Notes: generated by a model from the sequence alone, not told the origin. A stretch of DNA of 64,000 bases from Caballeronia sp. SBC1 (GCF_011493005.1 NZ_CP049157.1:1-64000), one strand, 5' to 3'; counted from the first letter of the stretch, positions 1 to 9,273 are shown. Program-made: numbers and translations.

Positions 1-1266
1 CTCGGCGAGGATCACGCGCCGACGGCCGAGTACGTCAAGAAATTGCGCAGGCTGCTGCCACGTGCCTATCCGGGCGTGACCTTCTCGTTCCTGCCAGCCG
101 ACATCATTTCGCAAATTCTTAATTTCGGTTCGCCGGCCCCGATCGATATCCAGGTCGCCGGTCCGAACCAGGGCGGCAACTATGCGTATGCCAGCCAACT
201 GTTGCGCAAGGTACAACTGATTCCGGGCATTGCGGACACGCGTATTCAACAGGCAACGACCTACCCGCAATTCACCGTCTCGGTTGACCGGACCCGTGCC
301 GCCGAACTGGGCATCACCGAGGGTGACGTGACTAACTCCGTAGTGGCCAATCTATCGGGCACTAGCCAGGTTGCGCCGACCTACTGGCTCAACCCGCGCA
401 ACGGCGTCTCGTATGCAGTCGTGGCGCAAACGCCGCAATACCGCATGACCTCGCTCAACGACCTCGGCAACCTGATGGTCACCGGCAAGACCGGCGAAGC
501 GCAGATTCTCGGGGGCCTTGCGACGATCAAACGTGGCGTGGGTAATGCAGTTGTCTCGCACTACAACATCGAACCTCTGTTCGACATCTACGCGACCACG
601 CAAGGCCGGGATCTCGGCGCGGTGGCCGCGCAGATCAACTCGATCGTGCACCAGACCGCGAAGGAAGTACCGAAGGGCTCGCAAGTGACCGTGCGAGGCC
701 AGGTCCAGACCATGAACAGCGCATTCATGGGACTGGGCCTCGGCCTGATCGCGGCAATCGTGCTGATCTACCTGCTGATCGTGGTGAACTTCCATTCGTG
801 GAGCGATGCATTCGTGATCGTGACCGCCTTGCCAGCAGCGCTCGCGGGCATCGTGTGGATGCTGTTCATTACGCACACGCCACTGTCCGTGCCAGCGCTG
901 ACGGGCGCGATCCTCTGCATGGGGGTGGCCACGGCGAACTCGATCCTGGTCGTCACCTTCGCCCGCGAACGGCTGGCCATTACCGGGAACGCACTGGTGG
1001 CCGCCATGGAAGCGGGATTCACGCGGTTTCGCCCGGTGCTGATGACCGCACTCGCGATGATCATCGGCATGTTGCCGATGGCGCTGGGTCTCGGCGACGG
1101 CGGCGAACAGAACGCCCCGCTAGGCCGTGCGGTGATCGGCGGCTTGATGTGCGCCACTATCGCCACGCTGCTTTTCGTACCTGTCGTGTTCAGCCTCGTG
1201 CATCGCAACGACAAGGCTCCAGAGGATCACAAACTTTCCGGATCGGGAGAATCGCATGTCCACTGA
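1..1266 (+). CDS. RND efflux permease, C-terminal part (5' end outside window)
   Basis: The reading frame is open from the first base, so this is the 3' part of a longer gene. The ~420 visible residues correspond to the second half of an AcrB/HAE1-like inner-membrane proton antiporter: a periplasmic porter/docking region (about residues 15-235 of the visible part), then a block of hydrophobic helices. The run from Met-Asn-Ser-Ala-Phe-Met onward holds the last transmembrane bundle, with family-typical segments such as AILCMGVATANSILVV and the helical end FVPVVFSLVHR. The proton-relay aspartates of TM4 would lie upstream and cannot be checked. The stop overlaps the adaptor gene by 11 bases, so the two are co-translated. 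Substrate is unknown. Confidence 0.93.
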   Translation, partial: LGEDHAPTAEYVKKLRRLLPRAYPGVTFSFLPADIISQILNFGSPAPIDIQVAGPNQGGNYAYASQLLRKVQLIPGIADTRIQQATTYPQFTVSVDRTRAAELGITEGDVTNSVVANLSGTSQVAPTYWLNPRNGVSYAVVAQTPQYRMTSLNDLGNLMVTGKTGEAQILGGLATIKRGVGNAVVSHYNIEPLFDIYATTQGRDLGAVAAQINSIVHQTAKEVPKGSQVTVRGQVQTMNSAFMGLGLGLIAAIVLIYLLIVVNFHSWSDAFVIVTALPAALAGIVWMLFITHTPLSVPALTGAILCMGVATANSILVVTFARERLAITGNALVAAMEAGFTRFRPVLMTALAMIIGMLPMALGLGDGGEQNAPLGRAVIGGLMCATIATLLFVPVVFSLVHRNDKAPEDHKLSGSGESHVH

Positions 1267-2455
1267 AATTGAAATCAATTCCCCTAAGCGCCTGCGTCAT
1301 CTGAAACTGGTCAGCGTGATCATCGCGTTGATTGCCGCCGGTGTGGTAACCAACGGCATCATCAGCCGGTCGCGCGCGGAGCATGAACTGACGACCTGGA
1401 CCGACGCGCAAGCCGTGCCGACCGTAGCGACTGTCACGCCCCAGCTACCCGCGGCCGAGCAGTCGCTGGAACTACCGGGGCAACTCGCGGCGTTCGTCAA
1501 TGCGCCGATCTATGCCCGCGTGTCCGGCTATCTGCAAACGTGGTACGCCGATATTGGCACCCACGTGAAAGCCGGCCAGTTGCTTGGCGTGATTGATACG
1601 CCCGATCTCGATCAGCAACTGCAGCAGGCGCGGGCTGATCTCGCCAATACGGTGGCGAACGAAAACCTCGCGGCGACTACCGCACGACGCTGGACGCAGA
1701 TGCTGAAGCAGGACTCGGTCTCGCAACAGGACGCCGACGAAAAGACCAGCGATCTGATTGCTAAGAAGGCGACAGTCGACGCCAGCCGTGCGAACGTCGC
1801 GCGCCTGGAGGCGCTTGAGTCGTTCAAGCGCATCACGGCGCCGTTCGACGGTATTGTCACCGCGCGCAAAACCGATATTGGCGCGCTGATCGATGCGGGT
1901 GGTGGCACCGGCCCGGAATTGTTCGCCGTCTCCGACGCACGCCGACTCCGGGTCTACGTGAACGTGCCGCAAAGCGACGCGGCAGCGATCAAGCCGGGAC
2001 TCACCGCCAAGCTGACCGTGCCGGAGCGTCCAGGCATGACCTTCGACGCGAAACTCGTCGACACGGACGACGCCATTACACCCGCATCCGGCACGTTGCT
2101 GGTGCAGTTATCGGTGGACAATGCATCGGGCTTGCTGCTGCCCGGTGAATACACGCAGGTTCACTTCGCACTGCCTAATACGGGCAGCGCGTTGCTCGTG
2201 CCGGCTAGCACGCTGATCTTCCGTACTGACAACATGCAGGTTGCTGTCATCGATCCAAACAACCACGTGCATTTGAAAGACGTGAAGATCGCGACCGACC
2301 TCGGCACCCATGTCCTGATTGCATCGGGATTGTCGGCGAGCGACCGGATCATCGACAACCCGCCGGACTCGCTTGCTGAAGGCGAACTCGTGCGCAGCGC
2401 CGCGACGGCCGTGGCCACCGCGGCGACCGGGCAGCCGGAGCATGAGCATGGTTAA
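1256..2455 (+). CDS. RND efflux periplasmic adaptor (membrane fusion protein)
   Basis: This 399-residue protein is a HlyD/AcrA-type adaptor that links the inner-membrane pump to the outer-membrane channel. An N-terminal hydrophobic anchor (about residues 17-37) precedes a biotinyl-lipoyl-like half motif (APIYARVSGYLQTWYADIGTHVKAGQ region), a helical hairpin (about 120-185), the second lipoyl half (RITAPFDGIVTARKTDIGALID region) and a beta-barrel domain with the signature LLPGEYTQVHF. It starts inside the permease gene and its stop overlaps the outer-membrane factor by 14 bases, so the three form one operon. The order permease-adaptor-OMF is the reverse of acrAB but common in Burkholderiaceae. 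Confidence 0.95.
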   Translation: MSTEIEINSPKRLRHLKLVSVIIALIAAGVVTNGIISRSRAEHELTTWTDAQAVPTVATVTPQLPAAEQSLELPGQLAAFVNAPIYARVSGYLQTWYADIGTHVKAGQLLGVIDTPDLDQQLQQARADLANTVANENLAATTARRWTQMLKQDSVSQQDADEKTSDLIAKKATVDASRANVARLEALESFKRITAPFDGIVTARKTDIGALIDAGGGTGPELFAVSDARRLRVYVNVPQSDAAAIKPGLTAKLTVPERPGMTFDAKLVDTDDAITPASGTLLVQLSVDNASGLLLPGEYTQVHFALPNTGSALLVPASTLIFRTDNMQVAVIDPNNHVHLKDVKIATDLGTHVLIASGLSASDRIIDNPPDSLAEGELVRSAATAVATAATGQPEHEHG

Positions 2456-3863
2456 GCGCCGTCTATTGATAGCGGTAGCCTGCGCTGTCGCACTGAACGC
2501 GTGTTCATTCGCGCCCACCTACAAGGTGCCCGCCACGGCGATTCCCACCACCTTCAAGGAAGCCGGCCCGTGGCAACCGGCAAAACCCGCCGATCGCATC
2601 CCGCGTGATAGCTGGTGGACCATGTATCGCGATCCGGTATTAAGCTGGCTCGAAGCGAAGATCGCCACCGCCAATCCGAATGTGGCCGCAGCGGTTGCCC
2701 GGCATGACGAAGCCAGCGCTTACCTTCAGGAAGCGCGTTCGGGGCTGTTTCCCACTATTGGCGCCGAAGCCGATGTTTCGAGGCAACGGCAGTCGGATAA
2801 CCGGCCGTTGCGCGGGACGGGCCAGCCTTCGACTTACAACACGGCAAACGCCGACATGAGTATTGGCTATGACCTTGATTTGTGGGGCAAGGTGCGCAAC
2901 CAGGTCAGCGCGGGCCGCTCGCAAGAGGAAGCCAGTGCTGACGATCTCGAGTCGTTGCGCCTCAGTCTTCAGGCAAGCCTCGCGTCGACCTATTTCGAGC
3001 TGCGCGGCCTCGATCAGCGCGCCAAGCTGCTCAACGACACCATCGACACGTATACGCGCGCGCTGAAACTGACCGTCAGCCGTCACAACGGCGGCCTGGC
3101 TTCCGGCATGGATGTATCGAGGGCGCAGACGCAACTCGCTTCCGCGCGTGCCGCCGCCGACGATACCCAGGCGAGCCGCGCGCTGCTCGAGCATGCGATT
3201 GCGACGCTCACGGGAACGCCGGCATCGTCGTTCTCCTTGCCGCCGGACGTTGCGTTCAACTATCTGCCCCACGTACCAACCGGGCTGCCGGCAACGCTCT
3301 TGGAGCGCAGGCCGGATATCGCGGCCGCTGAGCGGCGCGTGGCCGCCGCGAACGCAAAGATCGGCGTGGCGAAGGCCGCGTTCTACCCTGACATTTCACT
3401 CGGCCTGGATGGCGGATATCAAAGCGATACGTTCTCGCCCTGGCTCGCGGCGCCCAACGAAATCTGGTCGGTGGGACCGCAGTTGCTGTTCACGATCTTC
3501 GATGGCGGCAAGCGCAGCGCGGCCGTGGCGAATTCGCGGGCGCAACTTGCGGAGAATGGCGCGAAGTACCGGCAGACCGTGCTTGTGGCGTTCCAGCAGG
3601 TCGAGGACGGTCTCGCGCTGCTGCATTATCTCGGCGACGAATCGGTCAACGAAGATCAGGCGTTGAGCGCCGCGCAGCAAACGCTCGCGCTGGCGACGTC
3701 GCAGTATCGGGATGGTGTGGTGAGCTATCTGGATGTCGTCACGGCCCAAACCACCGAGTTGACCGCGCAAATCTCGTCGCTGGACCTGCGTACGCGGCAG
3801 CTGACGGCTTCGGTGTCCCTGATCCAGGCGTTGGGTGGGGGATGGACCAGGAAGCCCGCCTGA
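2442..3863 (+). CDS. Efflux outer-membrane lipoprotein, NodT/OprM family
   Basis: TolC-family outer-membrane channel of 473 residues. I choose the ATG at 2442 because it gives a proper lipoprotein signal: MSMVKRR, a hydrophobic stretch, then the lipobox LNAC with Cys at residue 20. An upstream extension lacks a signal peptide and overlaps the adaptor heavily. NodT-family marks include SWWTMYRDP near the N terminus, GYDLDLWGKVRNQV in the first repeat, and LLERRPDIAAAERRVAAANAKIGVAKAAFYPDISL in the second (parts quoted). It completes the RND tripartite operon. A bidirectional hairpin terminator follows within 30 bases. Confidence 0.95.
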   Translation: MSMVKRRLLIAVACAVALNACSFAPTYKVPATAIPTTFKEAGPWQPAKPADRIPRDSWWTMYRDPVLSWLEAKIATANPNVAAAVARHDEASAYLQEARSGLFPTIGAEADVSRQRQSDNRPLRGTGQPSTYNTANADMSIGYDLDLWGKVRNQVSAGRSQEEASADDLESLRLSLQASLASTYFELRGLDQRAKLLNDTIDTYTRALKLTVSRHNGGLASGMDVSRAQTQLASARAAADDTQASRALLEHAIATLTGTPASSFSLPPDVAFNYLPHVPTGLPATLLERRPDIAAAERRVAAANAKIGVAKAAFYPDISLGLDGGYQSDTFSPWLAAPNEIWSVGPQLLFTIFDGGKRSAAVANSRAQLAENGAKYRQTVLVAFQQVEDGLALLHYLGDESVNEDQALSAAQQTLALATSQYRDGVVSYLDVVTAQTTELTAQISSLDLRTRQLTASVSLIQALGGGWTRKPA

Positions 3864-3885
3864 GGCTTGTTTCAGCCGCAGAAGT

Positions 3886-3926
3886 AAAAAACGCCGCCGG
3901 GGTGAAGTTCAACCCCGGCGGCGTTT
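3886..3926. terminator. Bidirectional rho-independent terminator
   Basis: A perfect 14-bp stem (AAACGCCGCCGGGG at 3889-3902 with its complement at 3913-3926) closes a 10-base loop. Read on the minus strand the stem is followed by six T residues, which suits the porin gene transcribed towards it. The plus-strand tail (TTTCTAC) is weaker but may also stop the efflux operon. Confidence 0.85.
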
Positions 3927-3952
3927 CTACATCGTTCCCTGTTCGGGATGGA

Positions 3953-5131
3953 TCAGAAGCGGTGACGGATACCCGCTGCCACCACTGCCTGCTTGCCGTT
4001 AGACGACGCAGCCAGGTTATAGATCGACGCGTTGCCCAATGCGTTCACACCCGTTGCGCCGGTCGCGTGCTGGTAGACGCCTTCGAGGTAGACGTCGGTA
4101 CGGCGGCTCAGCGAGTAGTCCGCTTGCAGCATGAACGCATTCCATTTCGGCGAGAGGCTCGACGTAGCGGTGTCGAACTTGCCGTCGGTGAACGTGTACG
4201 AACCGCCTAGCGTCAATGCCGGTGTCAGCGCATAGCGTGCGTTCAGTTCGTAGTTGTTGAACGTGAGCTTGTTGCCCGCAAGCGCCGCGTAAGAACCGCC
4301 CTGCGAGATCTCGCTCGGGTCGTCGAGTGTCGTGCGCGTGAACACCGCGCCGATCGTCGCAGCACCAATGACGTACCGCGCACCGGCGCCCATGATGCGC
4401 TGGCGGCCACCGACGAGCGTTGCGTCGCCGTCGCCGCTCGAGAGCGCGCCACCGGTGTTGGCCGGCGGCGTGACACCGCCCGGATTGTTAGCCTGGAAGT
4501 ACGCTGCAGCAAGGCTCAAAGGACCATTGTTATACGACGCGCCCGCCGTGTAGGCGTTGTTGTTGCTAAAGCCATTCGATGAATTGCTGAATGCGTATGC
4601 ACCGCCGAACACGAGCCCGCCGTAGTTCACGCTGCGAAACTTCACCGCATTGTTCATGCGGAAGTCGTTGTTCAGGTTGTCGTTGTCGAACGGGTGATCG
4701 GCTATGTTGCCGCCGAAGCCCGAACCGGTTGCCGACAAGGGCGCCACGAAGTCCACCATGGAGTCGTATTGGCGTCCCAGCGTAACGGTTCCGTAAGCGG
4801 AGCTTGAAATACCGACCCATGCCTGACGCCCGAACTCGTCGCCGCCGTTCGAGAACTTGCCGTTGTCGATGTTAAAACCGTTCTCGAGGTCGAACACGGC
4901 CGCGAGACCGCCACCGAGATCCTCCGTGCCTTTCAGGCCCCAGCGATTCGTACTCACGTTACCGCTTTGCAAGCCCCACGCGGCATTGCCACCCGTTGCG
5001 GCTTTCTGGTTGGAAATATAGTCGATACCCGTATCAAGTGTGCCGTACAGGGTAACGCTGCTTTGTGCGTTCGCGGCTTGAGAGACCGCGGCCGCGATCA
5101 GGCTCAAGGAGGCGATCAACGCTTTATTCAT
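3953..5131 (-). CDS. Gram-negative general porin (Porin_4 type)
   Basis: This 392-residue protein is a 16-strand trimeric outer-membrane porin of the Burkholderia OpcP/Omp38 type. The ATG at 5131 gives a typical signal peptide (MNKALIASLSLIAAAVSQAANA, cleavage before QSSVTLYG). The mature N terminus QSSVTLYGTLDTGIDY, the motif RWGLKGTEDLGGGLAAVFDLENGF (in parts), GRQAWVG and the C-terminal phenylalanine (GIRHRF) needed for BAM recognition are all present. A longer frame to 5233 exists but would bury the signal peptide. It is transcribed towards the efflux operon and shares its terminator. Likely role: diffusion of small hydrophilic solutes. Confidence 0.95.
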   Translation of the reverse strand: MNKALIASLSLIAAAVSQAANAQSSVTLYGTLDTGIDYISNQKAATGGNAAWGLQSGNVSTNRWGLKGTEDLGGGLAAVFDLENGFNIDNGKFSNGGDEFGRQAWVGISSSAYGTVTLGRQYDSMVDFVAPLSATGSGFGGNIADHPFDNDNLNNDFRMNNAVKFRSVNYGGLVFGGAYAFSNSSNGFSNNNAYTAGASYNNGPLSLAAAYFQANNPGGVTPPANTGGALSSGDGDATLVGGRQRIMGAGARYVIGAATIGAVFTRTTLDDPSEISQGGSYAALAGNKLTFNNYELNARYALTPALTLGGSYTFTDGKFDTATSSLSPKWNAFMLQADYSLSRRTDVYLEGVYQHATGATGVNALGNASIYNLAASSNGKQAVVAAGIRHRF

Positions 5132-5502
5132 GTGTGCAATTCCAGGATGATGCGGCTGCTGTTCCGCTCCCCGGCAAGGCGGAGACAGGATGGCGAAGTG
5201 CAGCCGCCCGACTCGCCATGCGGACCGGGGCAAATTTAGGCGGCTGGCATGACGTGGACGTGTCGGAATCGCGCTACTTCATGAAGAATAATTTATAAAG
5301 CAGATACCAAATATTTAACTTAGTTATCCGATGTTATTTGATCGGACTTTTTACGTTTCATGAACTGCTCTACATGAACAACTCTTCATGTTTGAGCGTC
5401 TTTCCCGACAGGGCCGACTCGTTAATCTGTATTCACCGGACAACGATCACACCGCTGCATCGAAGCCCGGACACTCATTAAACGGACTTTTAGGAAAGCA
5501 CC
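5132..5502. promoter_or_regulatory. Divergent intergenic region between porin and DUF4148 gene
   Basis: This 371-base gap separates two divergent exported-protein genes, so promoters for both should lie here. The part from about 5280 to 5400 is clearly A+T-rich against the high-GC surroundings, as expected for porin promoters. I cannot assign a specific -35/-10 pair with confidence and see no gene. Confidence 0.4.
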
Positions 5503-5763
5503 ATGAAGACCATGATGATCGCCCTTGCTTTTGCCGGCCTGGCAGCCACCACGGGCTCGGCCTTTGCCCAGAGCACGGCGCCCGCTCAGGTAGCCCCTCA
5601 GGCACCCGCCCCCACCCTTCTTGCGCAGACAGATCAATGGGTACCCCCGGATGGACAAACCATTGAGCCCAAAACACGCGCGGAGGTTTATCAAGACCTC
5701 GTGAAGTCCGAGCAGGATGGTCAACTCGATTACTTGAACCGCACGTTGTACTGGCATCACTAG
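5503..5763 (+). CDS. Small secreted DUF4148 protein
   Basis: This 86-residue protein has an N-terminal Sec signal peptide (MKTMMIALAFAGLAATTGSAFA, then QSTAPAQ), a Pro/Ala/Gln linker and a C-terminal DUF4148 motif: TRAEVYQDLVKSEQDGQLDYLNRTLYWHH. The family is a Burkholderiaceae-rich group of small periplasmic proteins of unknown function. The pattern Thr-Arg-Ala-(Gln/Glu)-Val followed by Glu-x-Asp-Gly-Gln-Leu recurs in the gene at 9274. The start is supported by GGACTTTTAGGAAAG ahead of the ATG. It stands alone. Confidence 0.85.
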   Translation: MKTMMIALAFAGLAATTGSAFAQSTAPAQVAPQAPAPTLLAQTDQWVPPDGQTIEPKTRAEVYQDLVKSEQDGQLDYLNRTLYWHH

Positions 5764-5968
5764 GCATGATGCATTGATTGCCGCTGGCCGCTGGCCGGGA
5801 CGGATGGAACGCACTTGTGTGTAACGACCGCTCCCGGTTTCTCCGCCGCGGCTTCAAGCATTCATTCAAGCCTTCCGTCACGCACTGCCGGCGCACATCC
5901 TGATTCGCCGCAATGCGGACGCTCAAACCATAGATTCGAGTTACAGGCGTTTTCGCCAAGGTGATGCA

Positions 5969-6130
5969 ATGAGCCGGTTAAGACGCATACTCTCTTCCTT
6001 ACGTTTGCCGCTGTGCGCGTTGGCGTTGGGCCTTTCACTGGCCGGTTGCGCGTCAATGCAAGGCGCATCGACTGATCCTAACGCTTGTGTTGGTCCAGTG
6101 GATTACTGCCAGCCCTTCTTCGGTTCCTGA
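5969..6130 (+). CDS. Small lipoprotein (53 aa), unknown function
   Basis: A short gene supported by its composition rather than length. It starts MSRLRRILSSLRLPLCALALGLSLAGCASMQ, with a charged n-region, a hydrophobic core and a strong lipobox LAGC at residues 24-27. The remaining mature part is only about 27 residues with three further Cys-containing positions (NACVGPVDYCQPFFGS). A strong terminator hairpin begins about 25 bases after the stop, consistent with a genuine short transcript. Similar tiny lipoproteins ending in a YCxxxFGS-like tail occur in Burkholderia, from memory; I cannot give a role. Confidence 0.7.
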   Translation: MSRLRRILSSLRLPLCALALGLSLAGCASMQGASTDPNACVGPVDYCQPFFGS

Positions 6131-6155
6131 TCTCCCCCAATGCATACGTAACGTG

Positions 6156-6190
6156 AGCGCGATGCTCCCTGACGGGAGCATCGCGCTTTA
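6156..6190 (+). terminator. Rho-independent terminator
   Basis: A 14-bp perfect stem (6156-6169 with 6174-6187) closes a TGAC tetraloop and is followed by a short T run. It lies just after the 53-residue lipoprotein gene and just before the end of the convergent regulator gene, so it may serve both. Confidence 0.8.
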
Positions 6191-6203
6191 TGCATTTCCA
6201 ACC

Positions 6204-6935
6204 TTACCTATTTCCAACGCTCGATCGAGCAACGGAAAAGGCGAGAACAGGCGGCAGTTGTGCCGTGCTGATCTGATAACCGAAGCGGCTGACGGTTTCA
6301 AGACGTGCACCGAAGGTATGCAACTCAAGTTTGCGGCGCAGCCGCGAAACAACCAGGTTCACGCTCGACGGGTCCACGACGTCCTTGTCAGGCCACGCAT
6401 ACCGAATCAACTGGTCGCGCGCGACGGGGGCATCGGGCTGGCGCAACAGCGACTCAATCAACAAGAACTCGCGCTTGGTCAGGGGGAAACGCTTGTCTCC
6501 TTCCACCAGCTCCCGCGTGAGCGGATCCAGCCTCAGCGAAAGGTCAAGCGTGGGGTCGCCCAAGCCCTGCACCGACGATCGATGCAACGCCAGCATGCGT
6601 TCCTGCATTTCTATAAACGAATACGGCTGCACGAAGCACGCGTCCGCGCCGGCGCGAAGCATGCGCGCGCGCTCTACAGGCGTCGCGCGTCCAAGCACGA
6701 CCAGGATTGCGGGTGAACCCGGCAAACGCGCGAAATCGGACAACAGCGTAGCCAGGTTACAGATGGCTTCAGTATCGACGGCCACGATCAGCACCGCGTC
6801 AAAGCTGTCTTGCGACGCAAGATGGAGCCCGTCGCGTAGATCGTCGGTCATTTGCAGGCTGTGCGCGCTTTCACGTAAAGCCTTATGCAGATAAGCGCCT
6901 TCAGTGCAAACGGTGGAAATGAGCAGAACTCGCAT
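6204..6935 (-). CDS. OmpR-type regulator with degenerate (pseudo) receiver
   Basis: This 243-residue protein has an N-terminal receiver-like domain (1-115) and a C-terminal winged-helix DNA-binding domain (about 125-225; LTKREFLLIESLL, VNLVVSRLRRKLE and a final RFGYQI). The start at 6935 (MRVLLIST) is chosen because it aligns with receivers; the frame runs on to 6992. All canonical phosphorylation residues are missing. The acidic pair after strand 1 is Ser-Thr, the phospho-acceptor position (FDAVLIV) is Val51, the Thr/Ser position is Leu, and the invariant Lys is Gln103 (FVQPY). It is therefore probably phosphorylation-independent. It lies 86 bases after a kinase gene in the same direction and may be the third gene of that operon. 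Confidence 0.85.
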   Translation of the reverse strand: MRVLLISTVCTEGAYLHKALRESAHSLQMTDDLRDGLHLASQDSFDAVLIVAVDTEAICNLATLLSDFARLPGSPAILVVLGRATPVERARMLRAGADACFVQPYSFIEMQERMLALHRSSVQGLGDPTLDLSLRLDPLTRELVEGDKRFPLTKREFLLIESLLRQPDAPVARDQLIRYAWPDKDVVDPSSVNLVVSRLRRKLELHTFGARLETVSRFGYQISTAQLPPVLAFSVARSSVGNR

Positions 6936-7021
6936 AGGGGTGGCTCTTACTCGGTTTATCGGTTTATCAAGGCAGACAATCAGGGCAGGCAATCAGGGGG
7001 GCCAGACAATCAGCACGCTCG

Positions 7022-8437
7022 TCATTCGAGCGCGTGGGGCCAGCATTCAATCGTCATCGTCGTGCCAGGGGTGGTACCGGTACCGTTAGCGCCCACACGA
7101 AGCGCGAAATCGTGCAGCCGCATCACGGCAGACACAATGCTGAGACCGAGTCCAGAGCCTGCCAGATGACGCGTCTGATCGGCTCTGTAGAAGCGCTGCA
7201 TGACCGCCTCTCGCTCACGCTCAGGAATACCTGGACCGTTGTCCGAAATCACGAGTAGCGCGCCCTGCGGATGATCCGTCAGTTCGATACGCACGGCCCC
7301 GTTGTCTGGCGCGAACTTGATCGCGTTGTCTAGCAAGTTACTGAATGCTTCGAATAGCAACGCCCGATCGCCATGCACCGCGGGAACCTGTTCGATCGCA
7401 ACCGCCCAGCTAATTCCACGGTCCTCGGCGAGCGGTTCATACAGTTCGCTTAATTCATGGACGAGCGTAGTGAGATCCACCGACGAAAACCCGCCACGCC
7501 GCTTCAAGGCGCCAATCTCCGAAATGCGGAGCATCGCACCGAAACGATCGAGCAGCATATCGGCTTCGACTCGCGCACGGTCGAGCATTTGCGCGACGCC
7601 GTCATCCTGGATCACGTGCATGCGTTCGGCCACGTTGGCTAGCAAGGTGCGGATATGCGCGGCCGGGGTACGCAAGTCATGCGCTATTCCGTCGCATGCG
7701 CTCTTGACCTCCGTCATCAGCCGTTCGATTTCCTCGAGCATGTGATTCACCAGATGCGCGAGCATATCCAGTTCGTCTCGCCCACCGATCGGCAAACGCC
7801 GGTTCAGATCGCCCTCTGCGATGCGCAAGGTTACATTGCGAATATCGCGCACGCGCCGCATCTGCCGCAGGTTGAGCAACAAGCCGCTCGCTATGCTCAC
7901 CAGCAAGCAGAACAAGCCCCCGCCAACCAACGCGTTGATCATCGTCTCGCGGACAGCCAGCACATGCGTAAGGTCGCGGGCAACCACGATCTGTTCACCG
8001 CTGTGCCGACGCACGCCCATGGCCCGCACGACTGGCGACTTCGCCTGGTTGGCGACGATCAGGCTATCGTTGAGCGTATGACCTTGACGATCGAGCGGCA
8101 GGTCCGCAGGCAAGACACGGATATCGCCGGCGAGATGCGTGCCGTCCGCGGCGAACAGCCCGAAGTAATTGGTATTCAGGTGCTCGCCTTCCGTGCGGCG
8201 GTAAACGGTCGCAGGAAGTTCCGGGTCATCGATAGACCCGAAGTAGAAGAGCTGCCAATGGAGCACCGAGTCCGCGTCGAACTCCATGCGCGTGGTAGCC
8301 GACCAGCCGATAAATCCGATCAGCACCATGACCGACAGTGCGAAGATGACGGCGTAGACCGAAAGCCACCTGAAGGTCGTGTTATGCCAGCGGCGCCCCA
8401 TTTCTATGGGATGCGTGCGATTCGTTGAGTCAGCCAA
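7022..8437 (-). CDS. Membrane sensor histidine kinase
   Basis: This 471-residue kinase has TM1 (about 24-46), a periplasmic sensor of about 120 residues, TM2 (about 168-190), a HAMP linker (190-243), then the dimerisation/phospho-acceptor box IAHDLRTPAAHIR with His253. The ATPase domain follows, with N box NLLDNAIKFAP (Asn371), G1 DNGPGIP and G2 GSGLGLS. It would autophosphorylate and pass the phosphate to the regulator encoded just upstream (21-base gap). The start is uncertain: 8437 is a TTG with no clear Shine-Dalgarno sequence, and an ATG at 8401 (MGRRWHNTTF) is an alternative that keeps all domains. The signal is unknown. Confidence 0.9.
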   Translation of the reverse strand: MADSTNRTHPIEMGRRWHNTTFRWLSVYAVIFALSVMVLIGFIGWSATTRMEFDADSVLHWQLFYFGSIDDPELPATVYRRTEGEHLNTNYFGLFAADGTHLAGDIRVLPADLPLDRQGHTLNDSLIVANQAKSPVVRAMGVRRHSGEQIVVARDLTHVLAVRETMINALVGGGLFCLLVSIASGLLLNLRQMRRVRDIRNVTLRIAEGDLNRRLPIGGRDELDMLAHLVNHMLEEIERLMTEVKSACDGIAHDLRTPAAHIRTLLANVAERMHVIQDDGVAQMLDRARVEADMLLDRFGAMLRISEIGALKRRGGFSSVDLTTLVHELSELYEPLAEDRGISWAVAIEQVPAVHGDRALLFEAFSNLLDNAIKFAPDNGAVRIELTDHPQGALLVISDNGPGIPEREREAVMQRFYRADQTRHLAGSGLGLSIVSAVMRLHDFALRVGANGTGTTPGTTMTIECWPHALE

Positions 8438-8458
8438 GGTGTTCTTATAGGAGGTGAA

Positions 8459-9139
8459 TCACGTCAGGATGTAGCCCGAACCGCGCACGGTCTGAATCGT
8501 TGCTTTGGCACCGGGGGGATCTATCTTCTTGCGCAAGCGTCCCATGTGAACATCGATCAGATTGGTGCCGGGATCGAAGTGATAACCCCACACCGCTTCG
8601 AACAGCATGGTGCGAGTGATGGTTTGACCAGCGTGCCGCATCATGAACTCCAGGATCCGGTACTCGGTTGGCAGTAGCGACACTTCAGTGCCGTCGCGCA
8701 TCACCTTGCGCGAGATCAGATCGATGAGAAGCGGTCCTGCGTTCAGCGTTGTTTCATTGCGTGCGGGAGCCTCGCGCCGACGTCGCAGCAGTACTTCGAG
8801 ACGTGCTGTGAGTTCGTCTGAATTAAACGGCTTGGTCAGGTAATCGTCACCGCCCGCACGCAGGCCGCGAATACGCTCATCTACGTCGCCAAGCGCGCTT
8901 AGCATTAACACCGGCGCCTGTACGCCAACCGTTCGCAAGGTGGTGAGGATAGTCAGTCCGTCGAGTCCCGGGAGCATGCGGTCGAGCATGATCACGTCAT
9001 ACTCACCGCTCATTGCACGGGCGAGACCGTCGGGTCCGTTATCCACCCAGTCCACCTCAAACCCGCATTTTTCAAGCTCTGCCACGATCTCATTCGCTGC
9101 TAGCGGATCGTCCTCTACCGTAAGCACTCGTGTCGTCAT
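8459..9139 (-). CDS. OmpR/PhoB-family response regulator
   Basis: This 226-residue regulator has a canonical receiver: Glu9-Asp10-Asp11, phospho-acceptor Asp53 (YDVIMLDRMLPGLDG) and Lys in LTKPF. A C-terminal winged helix follows (PTEYRILEFMMRHAGQ, LIDVHMGRLRKKID, RGSGYILT). I start at the ATG 9139 (MTTRVLTVEDD) because the extension to 9256 has no domain content. It is the first gene of a minus-strand operon with the kinase and the pseudo-receiver regulator. It is normal in every residue that the third gene has lost, which gives an internal comparison. Confidence 0.94.
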   Translation of the reverse strand: MTTRVLTVEDDPLAANEIVAELEKCGFEVDWVDNGPDGLARAMSGEYDVIMLDRMLPGLDGLTILTTLRTVGVQAPVLMLSALGDVDERIRGLRAGGDDYLTKPFNSDELTARLEVLLRRRREAPARNETTLNAGPLLIDLISRKVMRDGTEVSLLPTEYRILEFMMRHAGQTITRTMLFEAVWGYHFDPGTNLIDVHMGRLRKKIDPPGAKATIQTVRGSGYILT

Positions 9140-9273
9140 TGTTCCCAATCCTAAGTCGGCACCGGCGAAAAACCGGGTGCCGTCTGCACTACCAGAGGGT
9201 AAATGATGCCACAACCGACTCGATGAGATCGGCGAATGGAGTTGACGGACAGGCATCAGAAAGCTGCCTGACC

